This document shows, piece by piece, positions 1-12,105 of a stretch of 64,000 nt of DNA (within the stretch, counting starts at the first letter, position 1; every line of letters begins with the position of its first letter). Origin of the DNA: Dastarcus helophoroides. Lineage: Eukaryota > Arthropoda > Insecta > Coleoptera > Bothrideridae. A program made the translations under genes and the position numbers. The notes below the pieces were generated by a model. That model saw only the letters and a program-made list of their open reading frames with translations. It ran no database searches and was not told where the DNA came from. The DNA is taken from positions 19,741,539 through 19,805,538 of the forward strand of contig CM053330.1 of the NCBI GenBank assembly GCA_028583605.1. The letters run 5' to 3'.

Positions 1-557
1 TTGGATATCAAATGACAAAGTCCAGGAGGAAGACCATAAGATGTTTATTTGACGAGAAGAGATCGGTGTCAGACTCTGTCAAAGGCCTTTGAGATATCCA
101 ATGCCACAATCCTAGCCTCACCATGTTTTTTTATAGCTGAGTTACAGATATGAGTAACATATGACAGTAGATCGCCAGTGGAACGTTGTTGTTTAAAACC
201 GTATTGCCTGTCCGAGATGAATCTATTTTCCTCCAGATATTTGAGAATCTCGATGTTGATAACCCTTTCCATCACTTTAGATATAACGGGTAACAAAGAT
301 ATAGGGCGATAGTTGTTAGCTAGGTTCCTTTTTCCCTTTTTAGGGACAGGCTGCACGCTAGCAGATTTCCAGATATTAGGAATTACGCCTTTATTGTAAG
401 AGAGTGTAAACAATTTGCTTAGGACAAAAGTCAACTTTGGGGCGCACTTCGTAAGAACAATAGCGAGAATGCCATCAAGGCCAGAAGTCTTCAAGGTGTC
501 GAGCTCAAGGAGAATCTTCCTGATTGTGCGTTGTCTGAAAATAACTTCAGGCATCAA
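1..557 (-). pseudogene. Jockey-like LINE reverse transcriptase fragment
   Basis: Part of the reverse transcriptase (RT) of a non-LTR retrotransposon, which copies the element's RNA into DNA at a chromosomal nick. An open stretch of about 160 residues (557 down to 69) carries the N-terminal RT signatures: TSGLDGI, an IWKSASVQPVPKKG segment, NYRPISLLPVISKVMERV, QYGFKQQRSTGDLL, and ALDISKAFDRV with the first catalytic Asp. Past DRV the same frame continues toward base 1 as stop-HRSLLVK-stop-TSYGLPPGLCHLIS, the expected continuation with two nonsense codons, so the gene is broken. The YADD-box half would lie beyond the left edge. Upstream endonuclease sequence is not seen, so the copy is probably 5' truncated. 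Jockey-like is inferred from motif wording; the RT identity is secure. Confidence 0.9.
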
Positions 558-928
558 ATGTTAACCTTAGGGAGAATGGGATGTTCTGCATTTCGAGAAT
601 CAAGGTTGGAGTTTTTAGCAAACTTTAAGGCTAGCATGTAGATGTTTTAAAACGTTTGTCGGCAATTGTTACAAAAATTCTTTTAACATTGAATACTTAT
701 TTCTGTAACGTGACATATCTAACAATCTAACATTAGAAATGACTCTTATATTTATGCGCATTATCCATCTTAGAATATTTAACTTCTAAAGATGTTTAGA
801 ACGTACACTTGCGTATGAGTCATGGGAAAGTCCTCCTTAATTAGGCCCTTAGAATGTTCTGAGAATTACGTAACTTAAAGGGAATCATGCACCTTACCAT
901 TATTATTAAATATTTCAGTACTATACAG
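558..928. other. AT-rich noncoding spacer
   Basis: No reading frame or repeat that I recognise. It lies between the LINE fragment and the first copy of the dispersed repeat. Confidence 0.5.
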
Positions 929-1234
929 TTTTTTTTTAAATTTTTATATTTTCATAAATTATCAAAAAACAAAATTTTTTTCATATCTAATTTTGATCTT
1001 CTATTTATCATTTTTTCTATTCTATGTAAAATAAACTAACCTCTTATTTTGTCAACTGTCATGAGATGGCGTTTTAAATAAATTTAAATATTACGTAGTC
1101 ATATTTCAGAAACTGGTTTAGAATATTGTCAACAAACAATAAAAATTTAAATATTCCCAAACTGGGCCGAAAAAATGTTAATAAAAATTAATAAACATAA
1201 TATTTCCGGTCAATAAAAGTTCACCATGAAGAAC
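929..1234 (+). repeat. Dispersed AT-rich repeat, copy 1
   Basis: About 270 bp matches 4826-5102 in the same orientation. Shared blocks include CATATCTAATTTTG, TCTATGTAAAATAAACTAAC, CAACTGTCATGAGA and AAACTGGGCCGAA. The last 50 bp (1185-1234, containing the GGTCAATAAA block) also occurs inverted at 4618-4668. A third short trace of the CTGGGCCGAAGAAATGTTA end is at 48318-48350. Noncoding; the element class is unknown. Confidence 0.75.
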
Positions 1235-2003
1235 TATATAGTCTGTTATAATATTTTTGGTTTTTTAATAATAATTACTGCTTTTTTAGGAACTGTATTT
1301 TTTATTATTAAAAGTTATGGCACTTGCATCGCCTGCTTTTTTTTTGTTTGAAAATAAAAAAATAGTTCATTTAACCCATCTTGCCACATTTCAAGTAAGG
1401 CATGTCATATATCAAATTAATCAGAAAAATATGCCAAATTTGAAAATAATAAAATCCAGTATGGCGTCTATAAGAAATAACAAAGTTGACATAATTTTCT
1501 CGGAAACATTTCAATTTAGAAAAAGTTAACGCACACCAATGAAATGGTCTCAAAAAACAACTAATTACATTTTTTGAATTTTTTCAGACTTCAAATAAAC
1601 AAGTTACAGCTGATTTTTAAAAATGGCGATTTTTCATTTTTTTTAAATAAAACCAAGACGAATTAGAATTCAATTGTTTTCTCAGCGGAATAATGTTAGG
1701 CATTAAATTCTGTACTACGTTTCCCATTTAGGCTTCCTTGTATCTCCAATGGTTTACGAGATCCCTGTAGTGGAAATCAAATTTGGTTCAACCTGTATAT
1801 TCACCCTGTATAGTGAAAGATAATTTTAGAAAGTACGCCTCGTGATAAGGTACTTTTGTACTAAAAAGATTTTTGTTACCAAAATAATTAATTACAGTGC
1901 GCTACCATACTAACGACTTACCCTGTATAATAGAGCCATATTGTGTTCCCATACTGAATTGTTCCTTGAATTTTTCGCAATGGAAAGCAGCCAACCCTGT
2001 ATA
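1235..2003. repeat. Remnants of small elements ending in CCTGTATA
   Basis: Noncoding sequence with four CCTGTATA-type ends at 1792-1799, 1804-1811, 1921-1928 and 1995-2002. In insect genomes this sequence often marks the ends of small inverted-repeat transposons. The stretch 1395-1480 (CATATATCAAATTAATCAGA, then CCAGTATGGCGTC) resembles 25965-26040 at lower similarity. No complete element with two ends is resolved. Confidence 0.45.
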
Positions 2004-3531
2004 TATTATATTCGTCCTTCTCCATTCAAAATATGTAATGCTACTCATTTTTGCGTGAAGCAAAACGGCATTTGCTTATAAAAAGTGACCTAAATGGAAT
2101 AATCGATACGAAGGTTAACACGCATAAGTCGAAGTAAATTGCTTTTTAAAACAACTGTGGCTATACTGTTGAACATCCCATAAATCGTACGGAAAATGCC
2201 AGTTTATGTTGAAATTTAGTAATTACAAGTTTTACTATTTCACACTCTTATTAGTATAATTCTAAATCGTAAGTGTAAACTAAATAAAAACTTTATTATA
2301 ACAAAGTTTGTTTTCGTTATTTCTAGTAGATGTAAATATTTCAAATCGAAGCGCAACATGCTCTATCAATTATCCTGTTATTTTTATTATTGGTTACATA
2401 TACAGGAAAAAACATGATATACATAATTAGGAAAACCGTTTTTTAAAGGTTCCAGTAAAGGCTTGCATAATGTTGTTTAATTGCAAGTTAAAGTTAAACT
2501 TTCGGTAGATTTCTGACACGGAAATAAATGGTTAATTTGAAGTCAGATGTTCCTTTATTCCTAAGGACTTACAATTGGGTGTTCAAATGAAAAAACTAAT
2601 TACACCGGCTGCGATTTTTTGTTAAAAGAGAACGTAGCTAAAAAGACATGCGACTACTTATTGATGGTTTTGGTTGATCTGCCAAGTGTCATTTGGGCCT
2701 ATTTAAAACACACAACAACAACAAGAAATTTTCATAGTCAATTTAATGACCCTTTCATTGAAACATCCGACATGTGTTTTATTGCTTTGATTTTCTTTTT
2801 ATTTTAAGAGAGTATTTTGTTCTCTTAATCAATTTACTGGTAAATATTCGAAGGTAACTATATTATCTTTCATACAGATATAGGAACAGAGGTTCTTTGA
2901 GGGTGAAGAAAAAATAAAACTTCCTAACTGTAATAACAATAATTATTAATTTAAGGTTCTTAAATTTCCAAATATCACCAAAAAAAACTTTCGTTCAAAT
3001 TTTCTTTTTATCATGTAAAAAAAAGCTTAATTCGATTATGCCTCCCCACTCCCACAGCAATACCCCAGTGTATGTACATATTTATGTAACAATCTATTAT
3101 TTTGCTACGTACTTAATGACTACTGAAATTAAGTTGGACGTTTAAACATCTGCTCGGTTGAGAAAACATAAGAATTTAAATAAACGCCATATTGTCTTTT
3201 CAGTTTTAATGAATTAGTTGAAAGAGGTGTTATATTATTGGAATCGATAAAAGAAACAAACTTATGTTGAAATACAAACTATTAATTGATCTAAAGCTAA
3301 CACATCCCAATTTATAACAGAAACCTATGATTTAAAATGAGAATGACCCATTTTAACGACTTCTATGTGCGATTGAGGAATTGAGGTCATAGGGATTGGA
3401 ATGTTTTCCTGCGTTCAAAATCTTTTAATAGGATTTAACTAAATTGCTTACGCACTATTGCAATTCGTACAAAAAAGCATTATTACTTCCACTGATTCAT
3501 CGAGGGTCAAAAATATGCATAACATTCATTA
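2004..3531. other. AT-rich noncoding region, nothing recognised
   Basis: Only short random open frames occur here. No RNA gene, repeat copy or transposon end could be identified. Confidence 0.5.
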
Positions 3532-4218
3532 TACAGGGTCCGCCGTTAGTGCGTGGACGGAGAATAGCTCCTAAGCCTGAAGAGATATCAAAATGAAATT
3601 GTGCCCAGTGGCGTACATCTATATGGAGCAAATTTTAAAATTATTTTCATGTTATTGTACCAATCATATACAGAGTGTTAATATAAGCTTACTTTTTTTT
3701 AAAAAGAACAACCTGTATATTTTTACAGTTGGATAGTTAATTTGCATGAAACCTACCCCCCACGTAATTGGTATTATTGGAAAGATAATTCTACCTTTTT
3801 TTTATATTAGGTATTAAAAATACTTCATTCTGTTTAAAATTTTTTAGTAATTTTTGGATTTGAAAACCTCCATCACTCAGTATAACTAAAGAGTGTAAAA
3901 CATTTTAATGGTTTATGGAAACTAAAAGACTATTAATGATTGCTTATGTCGCAAACTGGTTAATACTCGGAGTCCTGTCTCCAGATTTATTATCCTCTAT
4001 TAGGAAAACTACCCATGAAAATTTCCATAAACCCTATATTATTTTACTGCATTTTTATAGTGCTATTCAAAAATGCAAAAATATACAGGGTGTTCCTATT
4101 AAAAAAAGTAAGTTTATATGAGTATATGATTAGTTCAATAAAATAAAAATAATTTTAAAATGTGCTCCCCATAGATATATGCCACCGGAACACACCCTCG
4201 GACCACACACTAATGATA
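3532..4218. mobile_element. Inverted-repeat element of about 0.7 kb
   Basis: The left arm (about 3532-3720) and right arm (about 4080-4218) are reverse complements, with a deletion in the right arm. Matching blocks are GTTAGTGCGTGGACGGAG against ATTAGTGTGTGGTCCGAG, then GTGGCGTACATCTATATGGA, then ATTTTAAAATTATTTT, and the inner ends ACCTGTA and TACAGGGTG. A second, shorter inverted pair lies inside (GGTTTATGGAAA at about 3910, TTTCCATAAACC at about 4021). No transposase is visible. It is either a MITE with long arms or two opposed copies of one small element. Confidence 0.75.
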
Positions 4219-4825
4219 TACCTACTATGCATGGCTACTATGCTCAGTCCTCTCATTTTCTATAATCCTGTAAGTTGTAAGTGGCAAATTTTTCTTATTT
4301 CATAATCAAAATTTTCATCAGTTGCATTGAATATAATCCAGCCGTGTATTTTGAGTAGGGTACGATTTTATCATTTTATTATTTATAGCATAAATTTAAA
4401 TTTTGCGGTTGGTGTAAATGTCTTTTGATGCATCTATGTAATCGTAGGCCTAATAAATTTTTGTAAAATGCCTTTCGTACATTATATGTTAGCCTATAGT
4501 TCTTCTTTATACTGCATAATCTTTTATTTTAACTTTAATAATTTATGTCATAAACTGCTCTTTCGAATAACTTTTTCTTATTAATTTTATTAAAAAGCGC
4601 ATTAAAACTTTTTTATTCTTCATAATGAACTCTTATTGACCGGACATATTATGTTTATTAATTTTTACCACAGTAAATTATTGATGTAAAAAAACGTCTA
4701 TTCATGTAAAAAAAAATTATTTTTATTTTTAAGAATTTCTTCCTCATTGTTCCCTTTCCATGTTATGCACTGCTGACTAACTCAAATGAGAGCAAAACAT
4801 CGATGTCCAGTGCTACAACCTTTTT
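4219..4825. other. AT-rich spacer with an inverted fragment of the dispersed repeat
   Basis: At 4618-4668 about 50 bp (containing TTATTGACCGGA and TATTATGTTTATTAATTTTTA) is the reverse complement of 1185-1234. The remainder shows no recognised feature. Confidence 0.55.
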
Positions 4826-5102
4826 TATGTATTTTTTTAAATTTTTATATTTTCATAATTTATGAAAAAAACGAAATTTTTTTCATATCTAATTTTGGTC
4901 TTCTGTTTTTTATTTTTTATATTCTATGTAAAATAAACTAACCTCTTATTTTATCAACTGTCATGAGACGTTTAAAATAAATTTAAATATCACGTAGTGA
5001 TATTTGAAAAACTGTTAAGAATATTGTCCACAAACAATAACAAAAAATTTAGGTATTTCCAAACTGGGCCGAAGAAATGTTAGATAAAATTAATAAACAA
5101 AA
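4826..5102 (+). repeat. Dispersed AT-rich repeat, copy 2
   Basis: Direct copy of 929-1200. Both end in the AAACTGGGCCGAA[A/G]AAATGTTA block followed by AATTAATAAACA. The two copies differ by scattered substitutions and small indels, so they are not a recent duplication. No coding capacity. Confidence 0.75.
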
Positions 5103-5500
5103 CTTTTTTGTAGTGAGCACAGAGTATTCTAATTTGACATCATTCTTGTTTTATATTTTAATTGTGTTTGGTTGTCTTTTAGCATCACAATTTTAATAAG
5201 TTTAGAAATAAATGTAGATTTTTGCCCTTCCTTCGTAAAATTATTTTATATTCACAGTTCAAAAATGAAAAAAAAAAATGCATTCTGCATATTTTTGTTG
5301 TTTTTCAGAACCTGATGTATTTTTACGTAAATAAAACATTTTTGGTTGAAAAATTCTCTTATCACCTTATAATTTTACCAAACATACTAAGCAGTCTTGT
5401 TATAAACATTTTCCTAGGTTTCATACTGTTACAAGTTGGGTTTTATTTAAAAGGTACCATGAATTTAATATACTTTACTTAAACAAATAAGACAAAATGT
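5103..5500. other. AT-rich spacer
   Basis: One open frame of 86 codons (5222-5482) begins without an ATG and is rich in F, L, I and K, as expected by chance at this base composition. Nothing else is recognised. Confidence 0.5.
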
Positions 5501-7540
5501 ACCGGGTGCCCAACTAAGAGAGGACGCTGGCTATATCTCGGCAACGAATCATACCACAGCTCTGAGAAAAAAAATTCAATGAGAAAATTGGCCCTGAAAA
5601 ATCGCTGGAAAATATTTTGGAGGTTCCAAAATGATCACTAGGTGGCGTAATATGTAGGGCTATGTAAAGGTATGTAGGGCTAAATTAGGATTTTCTCGGA
5701 ATTTTGCTTAATTAAGGTATATCGAAAATACATGCATTGTAATCCTAAGATAATTTTGACTTTTTTTGTTTTAAACTTGTTGTTCTATCTCTAAGAATAA
5801 AGTGGTGGGGAGACATCAACATTTTTTTTTAAATACCATTTACTTCGGTTAGCCTCAATGAAATTTAAAAAACTTAGTCTCTATAGAAAGAGTGTTATTT
5901 ACTTTATCGAATGCACTTTTATGTTTTTATTTTACCGTTTTTCTAAAAAAAAATATATATATAAAATGATATGTCAATTTTGATATCTGTAAATAGATAA
6001 TTGAAGGATTTAGATATCGGTGAGCAACTTTATATCTTTTGTCTAACCGGAGATAATGGCAAATAAAATTTCAATAACGTAAAAGCTTGTTATTTACCAT
6101 TTAGAATGCGAAATCAGAGGATCTTTGGAATTTTTCTTACATAACATAACAATAAGTAATTGTCATACCTACAATGATCTAATAGTAATAACAGTGAATA
6201 ATGTAAAAAATTAACTGAAGAAACAAATTAATGTTCAATCAATACATTAATTAAAAATGTTAAATTAATATCGTTCATTGATAGGAGCTCTTGATGTTTA
6301 AACTGACTGCAGTCCATCATTTTCATGCAGTGAACCCTCTGACGAATGAACAACATTGCAATTTTAACTTCTGCCATTGACCATTCTATCACTCTAAATA
6401 GTGTTTCTTATTCTTTCGATCATGTCGTTTCTTTAGCAGGCTTGTTAGCAAAAACAAGGTATTTTATTCGCCTGACAAATAAAGATCAAGGCAAGTCAGA
6501 TCTGGGGACCTGGATAGCTAAGAAAACTGACTTCCACTTTCTATCCACCAGTCACGCGTGCCTGGTTTTGAATGGTGGTTCAGCATTTCCCCAAGTCATT
6601 AGCTACTGCTCTAGTACTTAAATGAGGATTAAGTTTCACATACTCTAAAACATTTATAATATTTGGCTCGATGCGACCTCTATGTTATCTTTTAAACACA
6701 GGAACATGAACATTTCGCTTGATGCGTATACAATGGATCAGTCGAAGGAAAACTCTTTCACTTTGATTGCGTTTTTCACACATTCGAAATAAATGGTTCA
6801 CAGGTCAAATGCTTCTTTATGTGTATAAATCTTTTTAATTTTATAAAGAAATATAAAAGCGGAAATTCTAATTCAGTTAGAAGAGCAGGTAGTAAACACA
6901 ATTACAACCCTAAAGATTTGCATTTTTTATTTCATTTTCGCAGGTAACTTTTTTCAAGGGCCAGTTTACCAATTTTGTAGGCCCACTAGGTGATAATTCA
7001 TAACTTAAATTTTCTTTACCAATATCTTCGGTTAGACAAAAGATATTGAGTTGAGGTTTTCGTTTATATTTAGGCTATATTTAGGGCTTTTATTTGTAAA
7101 TTTTAGAATATCAACATTGACATATGACATATGGTTTTATTCAATTTTTTTTGAAAAATCCACAAAATTTGTTACCATTTTAAATAACGCACTGTAGCAG
7201 CGACAATAATTTTAAAATAAAAACGTATGAAAGTGGCATCGATAGACTTGATATCACTCTTTCTATAGAAACTAAATTTGTTAAATTTCATTAAGGCTAA
7301 CTGAAGTGAATGGTTTAAAAAAACTTTTTTTTCGACTTCTCTCCACCACTTTATTTTAAGAGACAGAATAAAAAGTGTAAAACAAAACAAGTCGAAATTG
7401 CTCTAGGATTACAGTGCATGTATTTTCGATATATCTTAATTGAGCAGTGGTCATTTTAGAAGTTCAAAAATATTTTCCAGTGGTTTTTCAGGGCCACTTT
7501 CCTTATTGAAATTTTTTTCCTAAAGCTGTGAAGTGAAATT
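5501..7540. mobile_element. IS630/Tc1-mariner-type element with about 0.6 kb inverted arms
   Basis: Left arm 5555-6120 and right arm 6965-7540 are reverse complements over several hundred bases. Corresponding blocks include GGCCCTGAAAAATCGCTGGA and its right-arm partner GGCCCTGAAAAACCACTGGA, ATATCGAAAATACATGCA, AAAGTGGTGGRGAGA, TCTATAGAAAGAGTG and TATCTTTTGTCTAACCG. The outer left end (5501, ACCGGGTGCCCAACTAAGAG) has no counterpart on the right, so that tip is lost. Between the arms is a broken transposase on the minus strand. The arms are about 0.6 kb, far longer than the tens of bases usual in mariner elements. Confidence 0.8.
6250..6800 (-). pseudogene. Internally deleted IS630/mariner-like transposase
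   Basis: Remnant of a DDE transposase, the enzyme that cuts and pastes the surrounding element. Reading 6690 toward 6550 gives a helix-turn-helix-like stretch: EPNIINVLEYVKLNPHLSTR, then AVANDLGK, a stop, and TTIQNQARVT. Directly after it, in another frame, 6553 toward 6463 reads WWIESGSQFS, a stop, LSRSPDLTCLDLYLS. That corresponds to the WIGRGGP..WPPRSPDLTPLDFFLWG block around the last catalytic Asp of this family. The roughly 100 or more residues that normally separate these parts, including the first two catalytic Asp, are missing. Further stops and frameshifts follow. Clearly dead. The same C-terminal block occurs in two other elements here, at 32.9 and 57.3 kb. Confidence 0.7.
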
Positions 7541-8860
7541 TTTAAAAATATTGACCTATATTTAAAAGTAATTCGAACATCAGGGTTTAGAGTCAAATTC
7601 AAGTGAAAATTTTGAAGAAAATTCTTTTTACACAAAAATCGATATTTTTTTACAAATTTTGATTTTACCTTTATAGTTAAATAAGAACGCATAAATATAT
7701 ATTAAAAAATACTAACATTTCAACTTTGTCAACATTTTCTAGAAATTTTGGAGGGTGAAGCGAAAATATGAGTTTCTATTAAAATTTCGGTTTGATAAAC
7801 TTTTGATTCAATCTTTTAACTTAAAAATTCGATATTTTTTTGTTATTTCCAGTCTTTCCAATTTGAACTTTTTTCTCGAAATTTTGTGTTAAAATTTAAA
7901 TTCATGGTTATTAATTCCTAGCTAGTTAAAAATTCTAGAGACATGTTAAAAATTCGAAAAAGGTCATTTAAGAAATAACCTTGTCCCAAAATTTTGACAT
8001 TTTCCTCAAAATTGTAATTTCGGTTATGATATTTTTTAAGAATTTTAAATTTTATGTACCTACATTTCGGATTAAGAAGTTAACAAAAATCGAGTCTTAT
8101 TCACAGTTTTGAATTTAATGAAATTTCATAAACATTTTCAGCCTTTTTCGCCAGAGATTTTAATTCTTTTTCCAAGAGAATGTTTTTCTTTATATTGTAG
8201 TATGCATATTTGTATATTGGATTTTTTCCAAAAACCTTTGCATATTTTACCTAAACTTTGTTGCATTTAAATACACGGATTTCTTATTTATTGCTGAGTT
8301 TCTTCCGGTTTATATTCATAAGCTTCAATATCGACATTTCAAGATTAAAGTGAAATAAAATAATCAAAATCATTGGAAGAAATCCAGACTTTAAGAATTA
8401 GGTCGAAATTTCGAAAAAAATATTTGTTTTTGAGTTTACGCACCCAATTTTGATTAAAATAATCGAAATTTCAAGACCAATCTCTAAATTAAAAAAAACC
8501 AACATTTCCAGAAACAAATTGAAAGCTTAAGTTTACAATTAAATCATTATAAATATTGTTCATTTAAACTCGACAAAGTAAAACGCAATTCCTGAAAGTA
8601 GAAATTATAACTTCTAGAAATTTGAAATTTACAGTTGATTTTGATTTTGAAAAAGAGTTTTTGGGGAAAATAAAATAAGTTATGTTAGAACTAAGAATTT
8701 TGAAAGAAAAGTCAACATTTGGAATTTCCGGCACCTGGAGTTATCTTTCTGCTGGCCACAGACCACAACCTATCTACAGCTTTGGTTCCATATTTTTAAG
8801 TCAATTAAACTCAAATTTAAATTTACAGATTAATCTTAGGAGTTATTTTAAGAAGTCGAT
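7541..8860. repeat. Cryptically simple AT-rich tract
   Basis: Built from diverged, recurring words such as AAAATTTTGA, TCGAAATTT and TTTTTCTCGAAATTTTG, without a fixed period. Similar tracts lie at 12.7-14.4, 36.5-37.1, 47.3-49.0 and 52.4-53.7 kb. No coding evidence. Confidence 0.5.
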
Positions 8861-10054
8861 ATAATAAGTACTATTAACTAGAAGTTTAATCACAAAATGT
8901 TTGTACATAATGGAAAAATTTAAATATTTGATTGTATACAAATTAACTGAGAACATAATTTCTTGGTAATAACATAGTAACTTCTGCAGAAACTTATGAC
9001 ACTCGTATAATCCGTAAATAAATTCATTCCTATTTTAATTGATTCGCTACCTACGTAATTTCGAAATTACATATTTGGTTTTTACACGCTTGTTTAAGTT
9101 TACCTTGCACCAGCAGCAATACAACATTTCTGTAAATGTCTAGAAAATAATCTGAAATACTTCAATGCAAATTAATGGTATTACTTAAGGTTATATTCCA
9201 CGTAGTCTAGTTTCTGACCTTCATTTGGGATAGATGTTTATTCGTTACATTACACTTTAATGTTTAATGACACTACCGAAAAGATAAGATTTATGTAATT
9301 ATTTAATGTGATTAACTTTTTTAGGAAACAAGGTGCCTTGGCATCCATAAATCGTTTTAGGTGTGATACATTGCAGAACAAATGTTCCCTAATTTAATAT
9401 ATTTATCTTTCATGTAAAGCTCACGATATATCGTGGTAAAGCTGAAGCAGGTGCATGGTTTTTCTAAATACACAGTAAAAGTCATGCCGCATAATATAAA
9501 ATAGAAAATAACCTTAGGTTAAGGTAATATGATTAAGAACATAAATTCTTTTCCATGATTTTAAAACTCATTGAATACCTGAAATTGAGACAGGTGGTAC
9601 TAAAGTTACTTCGTTTTTCTAAAAAGTGAGGGACTCTTTTTAGTTCCAAAGCAGTTAAATACGCACCAATAAGGTAAATGATGATTCCTTAATTTTAATA
9701 TATAAGTAACCTGTTTTACTGATTGTGTTCAATACGGAACGGAAACATGTTACTTCATTCATAATTCACTTCGCTGCTCGCCGATTTACCGTATGTATGT
9801 AATATGTAATAAATTCCATCTCAAATGTATTTGATCTTGACATCATATTTAATTGGCGACATGCGACTAATTTTAGTAACATCAGAATGACAATGGAACT
9901 TATAACAATTACAGTATATTATGCAACAATAAAACTCCGAATCCTGCAATTTTTTATCATTTAAAATACTCATTGTTAGTACAGCACATTGTCTGCAATA
10001 TTAACTAGTAAATTATTTTAAGATTTCATAGCTAACATTAATTCTGCTCAAATA
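8861..10054. other. AT-rich noncoding region, nothing recognised
   Basis: No frame, repeat copy or transposon end was recognised. A small perfect palindrome, CACGATATATCGTG, occurs at about 9422. Confidence 0.5.
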
Positions 10055-10752
10055 TACAAGGTGATTCTAAAAGTAGTATCATAAATTTAGGATCTTAATT
10101 TAGAGCCCAAAATAAGACTAATAAACATATGTCGTAAAATGCTTCGTTTCCGAGTTACAGGATGTGGAAGGTTACTTCCTGATAATAGTTTTTTATTAAT
10201 AGTTGGGGAACGTGTACAGATAATTGAATGAAATTTGGCCCAACTCCATACTTTTTGGTGCCCTTTCCAAAAATCAACAAATTATTTAACAGAACTGAAC
10301 CAGTGGCGTGTATATCCAGAGAGGTGGTGCTTAAAACGTGCCTTATTTATTTTGTGTGCACTTTTATCGCCGTTTAGTAACAAAAATATAAACTACTAAC
10401 ATTTTAATACAAAAAAAGGTACACCTATTGAAATTTGATATATTCAACGGTTTTCGAGTAAAGTGCATTTTACAAGCACGTAGCCAGGATTTTTGATCGG
10501 GGGGGATGTCCAAAAATTAGTTAGGAAAAAAGGTTGAAGATAAAATAAAAATGCAGTTACATAATTAAATAAATGTACATTTGTATATTTACTATTTTAA
10601 CAATAAATTAGTGTATATATAATAAGCTCATTACAACCTGAGAACTTCAGTAATGTCAGCAGAAAATAGCTATATTTAGTTATAGTTCAAAATTTACTTT
10701 AATTTGTTTTCTTTTTTTTTTGAAGGAAAACGAATGAGCAAAAGGTCGATTA

Positions 10753-12105
10753 TTAAATCAGTAAACGTCTGTGTTTTTTACTGCCCATGACATCCAAAAT
10801 CTCATCAGCATTAATTGGCATATCCCAGTGTATGGATAATGTAGCCAACGAACTTAGTCTTTCATTTTTCATTTTATTTCTTAAAAAAGTTTTAACCCTT
10901 TTTAGCGTCGAAAAGGACCGCTCGACTGTGCTAGTAGTCACAGGCATGGTGACCAAAACTCTTAACAAAAAATTAATATTTGGGTAAAATTGTTGGTCAC
11001 ACAAATCTAGCACTTCTAACACATCTGCGGCATCAGCTTTTGCAGCAGAAAGTTTTTGACACCAAATGCAATATTCTGCTTGAATCGCGGCAATTGAATT
11101 CCTGCAGCAAAAATATGTAGACAAATCTACCACGTCTTGTTTTTTTGCTGGCGTTGCATGCCCAGGTAATAATGATTGAAACAATTTTAGTATATTTGAG
11201 TGAAACCGTTCCGTCAAATTTGTAATGAGTTGATCAACTGCCTGTAAGAAAATTGTAATCCGCTATTATTCCTCAACTGATGATGCATTTACATTAGATC
11301 GCTGCGTTTGGCGTCCTACGATGCGGGGTCTTCTTAACTCGCATTCAAATAGCTCTCTGGAAAAGTTTGCAGCCTTAGAATAGATTTCGCTAAAAACAGT
11401 ATCACAATCTCGGCGCACTTCTTTCAGTGAAGCAATGACAGTATCGGCTTGGTTTAGAGCTAACAGCAAATCATGTGACGGACTTTGTAAATATTTGGAA
11501 AGTCCTAGTGTGAAACTGAGAAATTTCTCACAAACTAATAATGAGATAATAAATTCGCTCTTTTCTAAAGCTGCCAAAAATGTAGCAGCTTTTGCAGATA
11601 TTTCTCTTCTTATATCTTGCGAAATTATATTTAAGCTAACCACTACTGGATTTAACAATTCTACAAAAACCAACACGTTGTCGTGACGTTCAATAAAACG
11701 AGTTTCACACATCCTGATCAACCTTGTTTTGTTTGTGCCAGAAACCATGTCTTTTACGCAGTTTTTGAGAGTGTGGTTAGCACGCGCGTTATTTCGAAAA
11801 AAATTTGCTACTTCATGTACTACACCCAAACAATTTCTAATAGCGGGTAATGACAACGCATTGGAAAGTGCTAAATTTAGTCGATGGCTGGCGCAGTGAA
11901 CGTACAAGGCTTTTGGAAACTGCTTACGAATTCTATTTTGTAAACCACTGATTTGGCCAGCCATATTTGCAGCACCATCGCAACCTTGTCCGACACATTT
12001 TTCCATATCTAAACCTAACTGGGCGCATTCTTTCAGTATCAGTTTCGTTAAATTTTCACTACATTGGTCAACAACCGGTATAAATTTTATAAAATCTTAT
12101 TTGGT
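10753..12105 (-). pseudogene. hAT transposase (P52rIPK/ZMYM1-like group), two adjacent nonsense codons
   Basis: RNase H-like transposase of the hAT superfamily. The frame from about 12092 reads DFIKFIPVVDQCSENLTKL, then GQGCDGAANMAGQISG (the block carrying a catalytic Asp), VHCASHRLNLALSNA, TRFIERHD, and near the end TSTVERSFSTLKRVKTFLRN of the C-terminal dimerisation domain with the conserved STVERSFS. At 11263-11268 two consecutive stops, TAA TAG, interrupt it. The 16 codons beyond (RITIFLQAVDQLITNL) stay in frame into TERFHSNILKLFQ, so this is one gene with two nonsense changes, possibly of a Tyr-Tyr pair, and not an intron. It ends at 10753 with KHRRLLI. Upstream of 12092 the frame meets a stop. 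Otherwise well preserved, suggesting moderately recent death. Confidence 0.88.

Noticed and set aside
1371..1553. Minus-strand frame of 60 codons
   Set aside because: It overlaps a plus-strand frame of equal quality in a diverged repeat; neither shows a domain.
6346..6621. 91-codon plus-strand frame
   Set aside because: It is antisense to the transposase remnant, whose minus-strand reading has recognisable motifs.
11220..11290. A short intron in the hAT transposase (acceptor-like TTTTCTTACAG)
   Set aside because: The residues between the two open parts stay in frame and match expected family sequence, so two nonsense codons explain the gap better.
11435..11686. 83-codon plus-strand frame
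   Set aside because: Antisense to the hAT transposase.
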